A DNA stretch of 64,000 nt, taken from Takashimella koratensis. Its lineage: Eukaryota; Basidiomycota; Tremellomycetes; Trichosporonales; Tetragoniomycetaceae. Positions 56,958-64,000 of the stretch are shown piece by piece (the stretch's first letter is position 1; every line of letters starts with the position of its first letter). The DNA is taken from contig BCKT01000007.1 of assembly GCA_003116875.1 (NCBI GenBank), positions 248,001 through 312,000 on the forward strand, in the 5' to 3' direction. The notes beneath the pieces are model-generated. The model made no database searches and was not told where the DNA came from. It saw only the letters and a list, made by a program, of their open reading frames with translations. The translations under genes were made by a program, and so were the position numbers.

Positions 56958-59786
56958 ATGGACTCCAAAGACGGACTGAGCAGTCTCGACGCTGACCCCG
57001 GGGCGACTTTATCCGACCGGCTCTCGACACTTGATGCCGCTCGGGCACTGGCGAATGCCAATCTCGTCATTGATCCTTCGCTCTCCGCTGAGGCAGGAGA
57101 CCATGTCGACCTCGAGGGGTTAGAGGGAATTGAGGGTATTGAAGGGATGGATACTGTCCCGGGCGAAGAGGGGGAGAATGGAGAAACGGGAGCGGGACAG
57201 GCAGGTGGAGCTGCTAGAACCCCGATCAGGAGGATCGACAAGGCTTGTGAGAACTGCAGGAGAAGGAGAATCAAGTGTGTTCCGCCGTATCCGTGTAAAG
57301 GGTGTCGAGACCTAGGGGTGGCAGAAGACTGCAGCGTGCGTGTAAGAGCACGTCCAAATCGGTAAGTCTTGTCTTGTGCACAAAACGTTGTTATATGCCT
57401 GGCCTTTCGGTCTTGACTGGCACATCAGAACTGCGGAACGGTTCACGGTAGAGAATAGCAGGTGCTGATTTGAGGTCAACCACAGGGCGAAGCGGGTATC
57501 GCGACCGGAGTACAGGAATGGCGATGCGAATGGACACGGGACAGAAGAGGATACCGGCGGCGTCGGACCCGCGAGCAGTGGTGCGCGCCGGCGGCCGAGG
57601 GAGAGCGACGCAGGGTCAAACGGCAATTACGTGGTTGGATCTCAGTTGCCCATGCGGACGAGGTTCATCACAGGGATCGAGCGCGAGGTAGAGGCAATGT
57701 ACGAGCAGCTCACTGGTGAGTCCCTCGTCCGTTGAGACTGAGGCGTCCCACTTCAACTTTTCACCACACTGTTATGACACCGTCTAACCGTCCTCAGGCC
57801 AAACCATCTCCCTCGCGCTGCAAGAAGAATTCACCCACCCTTCTTTGCCCCTCTCGGCTCGCCTTCCTCCTATCCCAACAATCACCCCTGTCCACTCTCA
57901 CGCTCTCCAGCTCTTCATCCGATTCCACCTCCCCTTCTGCAGCTATACCACGGGCGACGATATCATCGCTTTGTTTGAGCGGTATCGCGCCAACCCGGAT
58001 ACCGTGGGGCTCGACGAGCGGGCGCTGGTCTTTGCTTGCCTCGCGCTTGGAACAATCAGGTTGACTGGGTTCGATGCGGAGAGTGGGAGAGGACGGTGGG
58101 TCAGAGAAGAGGATAGAGAGGATCCAGCATGGTATAGGAATGCCATCGATTCGTTGCATCAATTGCGCGATAGGCCAACGTTTACGTCTCTCCGTGAGTT
58201 ATCTATGTAGAACAAGGGAGTAGAGGAATAAAATTGACCTTGTTGCTGATGACTGCGAACAGAGGCTCTTTCCGTGTTGAGTTTCTACTGCACCCTCGCC
58301 TGCACTTCCGGTGCGACGCGAGACATTGTCGCTTGGCTCAACGAGCAAGGGAAACAAATTGGCGTACTTGGGCGTAACGCAAGTAGCGACGCTGCGCCAC
58401 CTGATCGTACCGACTTGATTCTCTTCTCCATCATCTACGCCAACTAGTACGTCCTCTTTTTCCCTTTTTCTCCACATCTTCCTCCTCCTTCACCTGAGTT
58501 GTACTGACCATCGCAGCTACGCATCCTCCTTAACTGGGTTCCCCTCGTTGATCGAAATGGACGACTTTGACCGAGTTACCAACCACCCCCACCCACCTCG
58601 TGCCAACTCGATCCTCCACCCTTCCCGACCAGGCACATTCGGCGCCGACTCGGGCCGGACTGCGTCTTCCTCCACACCCGTTGAACAGACCACAACCAAG
58701 GGCCGATACATTGTCGTTCGCCGACCTTTCCTCGATCTCGTCTCGCTCAATACAAAGCTTATCTCGCATATGTTTGCGTCGAGCGTAGAGGGGCTGTCGA
58801 TTGATTGGGTTCTCGGGTTAGAGGCGGAGTGGTTTCAGTGGAGTCAAACGTGGATCAGAGAAAAGCAAAGCACGGGTAGTCATTTCGTTGACCCTTTCGT
58901 CGGCTTTGCCTGGGACTGGTAAGTTGCACGACTAGAGAAGTGGTATTGAGGAGCTGACTCTGCTCTTCTTTGCTCGCGTGTAGGGGCCGGATCATCCTTC
59001 GCTCTGTGTGCATCAATGACCCTCAACTCGGTCTCTCCTCCATCGCCATCCTCGCGCGATCCGCATCCGCCATTCTGAGGCGGTACGACGTCCTCTACCG
59101 CGACCTCTTCTACAACCTCATCTGGACGCACGTCCGCCAAATCACAACCTCGGCACATCTCGTCTTACTGTGCTATCGACGCTACGAGTTTACCAAGGAC
59201 GAAGCTGAGGATTTGATCGGGGTTGCCGCGAGGCTGTTGGCGATGTTTGTGGTTAGGTGGGATCGACAGGCTTCGGATGCGCGGGACAAGTTTTTGGCCG
59301 TGGCTCAGGCGTTTGGTGAGTGCGACAATTAAATATGCTGGGGTTGCAATTAGTTGCTGACCAATTCTAGGCCTTCAAGTCCCTATCACCGGTGTACCCG
59401 AACCCAAAGTGTACCCACCTATCGCATCCCAACACCCTCCTCAACCCCTCCAACCACCCTCTCAGCCTCTCCCTCATTTCCAGATCCCAATGTCAAATGA
59501 CCACCTCAACCCTGACCTCTCTCATCAAATGAATATTCACTCACACCCGGGATTGGCTCATACCCACTCGCACTCGCACACGCACACGCCGACGCTGGCG
59601 AACCCGGACGGAGGTGCTGGGATCCAGGCGAACTCAGGGAACACGGGAGGGAACGGGATGACCTCAGCAGCGGATACAACAGAGGGATACGAAGCTGCAA
59701 TGTCCCTTTTGTACCAGCAGCTCGGACCGTTAGATCAGTCGTTTTGGACTTCGGGTAATGCTTGGTTAAGCGCGGCGCATCATTAG
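56958..59786 (+). CDS. Zn2Cys6 fungal transcription regulator
   Basis: Probable DNA-binding regulator. Start MDSKDGLSSLDADPGATLSD; acidic N-terminus with a GLEGIEGIEGMD repeat. The binuclear zinc cluster is KACENCRRRRIKCVPPYPCK with GCRDLGVAEDC (Cys-x2-Cys-x6-Cys-x6-Cys-x2-Cys-x8-Cys, six Cys present), preceded by basic RRIDK. The fungal-specific middle homology domain follows across several exons: GIEREVEAMYEQLTGQTISL, LFIRFHLPFCSYTTGDDIIA, LVFACLALGTIRLTGFDAES and LSFYCTLACTSGATRDIVAW, and later ILRRYDVLYRDLFYNLIWTH. The C-terminus is His/Pro-rich with a HTHSHSHTHTPT run and ends WTSGNAWLSAAHH-stop. About 770 residues, six or seven introns. Targets are unknown; no metabolic cluster surrounds it. 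Confidence 0.9.
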
Positions 59787-60077
59787 TGAGAGTAGAGAAA
59801 TAGTAAATTTGAATCACAGACACAGAGACACAAAGACACAGCAAGTTGCAGACCGAAAATGCATCTTTGGATCAAGTAATCTGTGTTGTCGTTTTGGCGT
59901 TGGCCTCTAGAGGCGTTTAGAGTCGTGCGCCTATGGCGCATCTCGAATGGTCGTGGAGATTGTACAGCCGTCATAGGGATGGATGAATACAGTGAAATAT
60001 GGTCATGATGATAAGATGAAGAAGGGAGAAAAGAGTTGGGTGCTCTGGCACGCGCGCTCCCAACTCAGAAGGGACGA
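59787..60077. other. Convergent intergenic region
   Basis: About 290 bp between the Zn2Cys6 stop codon and the end of the alternative peroxiredoxin exon. No coding potential seen. Confidence 0.45.
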
Positions 60078-60180
60078 TTACGACCTGGCTTTCTTGGCGG
60101 GCTTCTCTGCTGATCCCGGGGTCTTGCGCTTACTCGACTCGACGGCCTCGTCGATTGCGATAGCGTCGTCCTGCTCGGCC
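60078..60180 (-). CDS. TSA1: Alternative 3' exon of peroxiredoxin (basic tail)
   Basis: Begins after a CACGCAG acceptor (60187-60181) and reads in frame from CA|G of the normal penultimate codon. It encodes 33 residues: an acidic start AEQDDAIAIDEAVESS, then SKRKTPGSAEKPAKKARS and a TAA stop at 60078-60080. The join gives 226 residues in total, and the nucleotide sum (681) is divisible by three. The KRK...KPAKKAR pattern looks like a nuclear localisation signal. Codon use matches the neighbouring exons. The use of this exon needs RNA evidence. The intron (60518-60181) is 338 nt. Confidence 0.65.
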
Positions 60181-60514
60181 CTGCGTGCAGGTTTCAGAAT
60201 AAAATTTCACAGAGTCGGACACTGACACAGTATTCGCAAGGGAGGCGGAATGAGTAACAGAGTGAGAAGTGTGAGAATGGCTGAATCCGAGGCGACATGG
60301 CGCTGTGGGCGGCCCTTTGACTGATTGGAAGCAAGAAGAAATCCATAGAAAGACGCCTTCCCAATCCACTGGGCACTTCTAAATCTATAATCCTCTCTTC
60401 CTCTCTAGTCACGCCAGCCTATCTCACACCTCTCACCCTTGGCCTCTACACCCCGGCTATGCCGTGGCTATGAGGTGGAACAGGGGTGGGGGGTGAACGA
60501 AACGGGTGCTGCGC

Positions 60515-61724
60515 TTACTGCTTGGAGAAGTACTTCTTGGAGTCGGAGGTGTCGATGGTGTCCTTGCCCTCCTCCCAGCCAGCGGGGCAGACCTCACCGT
60601 GCTCGTCGGTGAACTGGAAGGCCTTGACGACACGGATAGTCTCCTCAACCGATCGGCCGACGGGGAGGTCGTGGATGTGCGAGGCGCGGAGAGTGCCCTT
60701 GGGGTCAATGAAAAAAGTACCACGGAGAGCGATACCCTCCTCCTCGAGGAGAACACCGTAAGCCTTGGAGAGGGCGTGCGAGCGGTCCGCGAAGAGGCCG
60801 AGGTTGAGCTCGGGACCAAGACCACCCTCCTTACGAGGGGTCTGCGACCACGCAAGGTGGGTGAACTCAGAGTCGGTCGAGACACCGATAACCTCGGTGT
60901 TGATGTCGGCGAACTGCTTGAGTGCGGCGTTGAACGCGAGGATCTCGGTAGGGCAGACGACTAGAGAGGACAGAGTTAGCTTGAAAATCCTTTGTGGGGT
61001 CCTTTGCCAGTGGCACAGTGCGCAAAGTCGGGAGATCTCGCGACAATGTCCTTCAAGTAACCAAACTCGACCCCAAAACATGTTCTGAAGACGTAGAAAC
61101 GTCTCCAGATGACCCAGCAAGGCTCAGGAATACGAAAAAGACACTGATCCTTTGAAAGGGTCCTTTGAGTGTGGCACAGTGCGTATAATCGGGAATTCTC
61201 GCGACAACGTCCTTCCAACCATCAAATCGACCCCGAAACAGCTTCTGACAACGTGGAAAGGTCCCCAGATGACCCAGGAAGGCTCAGAAACACGAAAAAA
61301 GCACTCACAGGTAAAGTCCATAGGGTAGAAAAACAATACGACCCACTTGCCAAGGTAGTCGGCGAGCTTGACCTCCTCGAAGGAGCCAGCCTTGACGAGG
61401 GTGCCGGCGAAGGCGCTGGAGACGGGAAAGGACGGTGTCAGCGATGTGGGACGGTCGGGGAGGGTCGCGCGGCTGCAGCGAGGGCAGATAGAGAGGCAGG
61501 GAACGGAAGAGTGTGTGGGAGGTGAGGGAGGGAGGGGGGAGAGCTTAGGTAGGGGTAGGAGGGGAGCTGCGCCGAAACAGAGAGGTTACTCAGCGCTTCG
61601 GGCCGGCCAGCGGATGAATGTGTCCGCGGCGGCCTCAGCAGCAGGTAGGGTGGGATAGGGCGCGCAGCAGCTGCCATACATGTTGCAAGACTCACGGAGC
61701 GGGCTTCTGGATCTGGGCAGACAT
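60515..61724 (-). CDS. TSA1: 2-Cys peroxiredoxin (thioredoxin peroxidase)
   Basis: Reduces H2O2 and organic peroxides with thioredoxin. Three exons (61724-61696, 61415-61309, 60960-60515) give 193 residues, the normal Tsa1 length. Start [10 protein letters not shown], joined to [20 protein letters not shown]. The peroxidatic Cys lies in [13 protein letters not shown]; the codon for Phe is split by a 348-nt intron (T|TC). The resolving Cys is in [11 protein letters not shown]. Both hyperoxidation-sensitivity motifs are present: [14 protein letters not shown] and the C-terminal KKYFSKQ (YF). The stop codon overlaps a splice donor: CAG TAAGC contains GTAAGC, and splicing there leads to an alternative last exon at 60180-60078. 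The 348-nt intron is enlarged by a ~160-bp tandem duplication. Cytosolic, no presequence. Confidence 0.95.
60987..61305 (-). repeat. Intronic tandem duplication, two ~160-bp units
   Basis: Two adjacent diverged copies on the plus strand, about 60987-61145 and 61147-61305. Each starts ATCCTTTG, contains TGGCACAGTGCG, GAGATCTCGCGACAATGTCC or its variant, CTCCAGATGACCCAGCAAGG or its variant, and ends with an A-rich CACGAAAAA. I estimate about 80% identity by eye. The pair fills nearly all of the intron between exons 2 and 3 of the peroxiredoxin. Confidence 0.85.
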
Positions 61725-62902
61725 TTTAAACGTTGAGGATGGAGGTTGTGGATGAGAAAGAGAGAAAAAGAGGAAAAGAAATTGGAAAGGAGGGGGGGGT
61801 AAATGAGGGGGGGGGGCGTAGATATGAGCGACTAGCTGAGCGGACTGGACCGCTACCGACGGTTAGGGAGCGGGTTGGGGTGACTAGACGGGTGGAAAGG
61901 AGGGAGCGATTGGATTGGTCGGGCGAATGCGGTCGAGAGGACGGGGTCAGACAATCGATCCATTCATCTGATGGAAGCTTGTCGAATAACGTCGCGAGAT
62001 TCAGAAAAAAGTGGAGGGTGGAGGTCCCTCTTGCGGGTCTAGGATTTCACTTTTTTTTTTTCCCCTGACAACACGCCGGGATCGGAGTTGAGACTCGGAA
62101 TTGCACATTGGGGAGGACCCTGTCGGGTGGGCTCTTTGGCCCACGGCGTACAGATAATCAACCGCCATTTTGCCACATTGGGCAAAAAAAGTCTTTGTCG
62201 ACGCAGCCCACACTCTGGCCCTGCCCCCCCCTCCTCCCCCCTTCTCATATCTCGCCAAAACCTCCACTTTTCTCGCAACTGCACAAGGAGGACTTGCAAA
62301 CCCGCCGCGACTCGGCCCCTCCGCTCGCGCAACACGGCTCTCACATGGGATCCCGGAGCCTTCCGTCCGAAAATGCGGAACCACCACGCCCCTCTCAGTA
62401 CCAATGCCCATTTCACCTCGGTTTCTTCTTTTTCGCCCGAATAGACCAAGAACTCCCGAAGCATCCGACAAACCTCCACTTTTTTGGGCCGGAGGGTTTA
62501 GATCAGGCTAAACGCACTCAGCGGCAAGGGATTGCGGCGGATCGTTAGGTTCGTTGCGTCTATGGTGTCTATGGATTGGCTACGTGCTATGCGGGGTATA
62601 GCGATGGTGGGGACTGGTACAGTATACTCTATTGGCTGCCTCAAAGCTACCGGTGTCACAATCGTGCTCGCTACTCCTCCTACGCCTGTCTGCCTTCATA
62701 CCCCGCTCTGCTCATGAACGCGGCTCTGCGCTTCAGCCCTTGGCTCCTCCACTTTGACCCCGTACCCCGCTCTGTCCTACTCTGCTCCGCCTGCTCTTCC
62801 CTTAGCACAGAGGGATCGCCCAACGTGTACTCGCACGGAACATCTCTCATCGAGACACTGGCGCTTGCTGATCTGTCGACGGCGCTTCCACCCCCGCCTC
62901 CA
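61725..62902. other. Intergenic region, peroxiredoxin promoter to hydrolase 3' end
   Basis: About 1.2 kb. Next to the peroxiredoxin start there are long G runs (about 61791-61818). A T-rich run lies at 62051-62062. Overlapping ORFs of 110-160 codons on both strands between 62001 and 62548 have no recognisable domain, so no gene is called. The peroxiredoxin promoter should be in the first few hundred bases. Confidence 0.4.
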
Positions 62903-64000
62903 CTATGCCCCGCCCTCGTCCACTCCATTCTCCTCCCTCCTATACTCCGCCTCGACCTGCTCATGCCCGTTATCGTGCTCATTGCTCTTCTTAATCCTCG
63001 TCCACCTTTCGTCCAACTCGCTCGTCTTCTGATCCATCTCCAAGCCCCTTTTCTCCATCCGTACCTCGCCTCCCCTTCCCACCGCCTCTTTGATAAACTC
63101 GACCGCGGCGTCGTACTCCACCTGTACATTGGGGTACTGCTTGATCGGAGTCGGTTTGTCCCATCCATGTAGGCTCTCCACTGCCGTTCGAACCCGCACC
63201 CAATGTCCTCTCCCCGCGAGGCGGTGGGCGAAGTCTAACCCTTCGGCGTGGAACATGTCGTATTCGCACAGTTGGAGACCGAGAGGCGGTAATGCATCGA
63301 GCATCTCATCGGTCCCACACCCAGGGCTGAGCCGAGGATCGCTCGCGTCGATAGGTTCCTGCACGTAGCTTTGGAAGAAGGCCTTGACCATATCGAGCGT
63401 GAGAGTCTGGTCAGGCCGGACACAGCTCTGCCTCCGCGCTTCCGTGTCGATCCTGTTGTCGAGCAGAGGGTACCAAGCTACGATCCCCGCAACCTTGACA
63501 CGTGCAGACGGAGGAATGGTGTAGCCCCAGTAAGACGGGCAAGTGAGAATATAGTGCGCCGCGAGTACACAAGTTGCGCCGGAAGAAAAACCGTTGAGTA
63601 CGATACGAGTCGGATCGATGTTGAACTCCCCCGCGTGAGAGGTGACATAGAGTACGGCGTCGGCGACGTCCTCCACAGCTGTAGGGAACGGATGATGTGG
63701 TCCTCTTCGATGTGAGACGCTTACAACGACCGCTGGGACCTTGTCGACGACTAACGAAGCAAACCTTGCGTCGTCTTTCCCCTTGCCCACAGTGAATCCT
63801 CCCCCATGCACATCGATCACACAAGGCCACGGTCCGCCTCCATCCCCGCTCGCACCGGTCTTCTCACTCAACTTCGATCCCTGTTTCAGCGCACCCAGTA
63901 GCCGGTGCTCGGGGTTCGGCGCCCAGACGTCCAATCGTATCCGCTTGCGACCAGGGAACGCCTTGCTCAGCGTCGAGTCTATCCGCCGTATCGCCCTCCG
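62903..64000 (-). CDS. Alpha/beta hydrolase (HSL-like), 5' end outside the window
   Basis: Serine hydrolase, probably an esterase/lipase of the hormone-sensitive-lipase type. The 5' end is beyond 64000; the frame is open at the edge and reads RKRIRLDVWAPNPEHRLL. Motifs: oxyanion-hole CVIDVHGGGFTVGKG (HGGGF), then FASLVVDKVPAVVVSVSHRR and HHPFPTAVEDVADAVLYVTS; nucleophile RIVLNGFSSGATCVLAAH (Gly-x-Ser-x-Gly); catalytic-Asp region LPPLGLQLCEYDMFHAEGLD and catalytic-His region ESLHGWDKP. A ~60-residue charged tail (DERWTRIKKSNEHDNGHEQV) follows and ends ENGVDEGGA-stop at 62903. The visible part is a single exon of 366 codons. The charged tail is not typical of the family. Substrate unknown. Confidence 0.85.
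   Translation of the reverse strand, partial: RRAIRRIDSTLSKAFPGRKRIRLDVWAPNPEHRLLGALKQGSKLSEKTGASGDGGGPWPCVIDVHGGGFTVGKGKDDARFASLVVDKVPAVVVSVSHRRGPHHPFPTAVEDVADAVLYVTSHAGEFNIDPTRIVLNGFSSGATCVLAAHYILTCPSYWGYTIPPSARVKVAGIVAWYPLLDNRIDTEARRQSCVRPDQTLTLDMVKAFFQSYVQEPIDASDPRLSPGCGTDEMLDALPPLGLQLCEYDMFHAEGLDFAHRLAGRGHWVRVRTAVESLHGWDKPTPIKQYPNVQVEYDAAVEFIKEAVGRGGEVRMEKRGLEMDQKTSELDERWTRIKKSNEHDNGHEQVEAEYRREENGVDEGGA

Noticed and set aside
62001..62548. Overlapping ORFs of 110-160 codons on both strands upstream of the peroxiredoxin
   Set aside because: No domain, no consistent strand, and composition unlike the neighbouring genes. Treated as intergenic.

Overview
The window is nuclear DNA of a fungus. 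The genes are dense and lie on both strands. They carry many short introns (roughly 45-110 nt, GT..AG, often with CTGAC/CTAAC-like branch sites). The products include chitin synthase, an HbrB/Bit61 TORC2 subunit, a Zn2Cys6 regulator and a Fic1/Inn1 cytokinesis protein. Gene content and intron density point to a basidiomycete yeast or dimorph, probably Tremellomycetes. That placement is an inference from general resemblance; genus cannot be told.

Layout, left to right: AP-2 alpha adaptin (5' truncated, +); RNA polymerase III subunit C11 (+); an uncharacterised coiled-coil protein (-) containing a 41-N gap flanked by two copies of the same 252 bp; a Fic1/Inn1-like C2 protein (-); two tandem paralogous F-box proteins (+,+); exportin-1/CRM1 (-) divergent from the DDX41 helicase (+); a CorA/Mnr2-type Mg2+ transporter (+); an O-methyltransferase (+); a low-complexity hypothetical protein (-); chitin synthase (+); a GCNA/SprT-type protease with an HMG-box-like tail (-) divergent from octanoyltransferase LIP2 (+); an array of five small intronless paralogs, all on the minus strand (41863-48417); an Acinus-like SAP/RRM protein (-) divergent from a WW-domain protein (+); the TORC2 subunit HbrB/Bit61 (+); TRAPP subunit BET3 (-) divergent from a Zn2Cys6 regulator (+); 2-Cys peroxiredoxin (-); and an alpha/beta hydrolase running off the right edge (-).

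Most genes are unrelated housekeeping functions: vesicle traffic (AP-2, BET3), nuclear export and splicing (CRM1, DDX41, Acinus), cell wall and septation (CHS, Fic1), and redox and lipoate metabolism. The parts that look new are: (1) the five-gene family, which I cannot assign to any known domain and whose members have TATA or TATA-like elements about 65-115 nt upstream; (2) an alternative last exon of the peroxiredoxin, whose splice donor overlaps the normal stop codon and which would add a basic 33-residue tail after the YF motif; (3) a ~160-bp tandem duplication in the peroxiredoxin intron that splits the peroxidatic-cysteine motif; and (4) a CRM1 with Thr at the leptomycin-B cysteine position. 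Exon borders were read by eye, so each is approximate unless a splice site is named.
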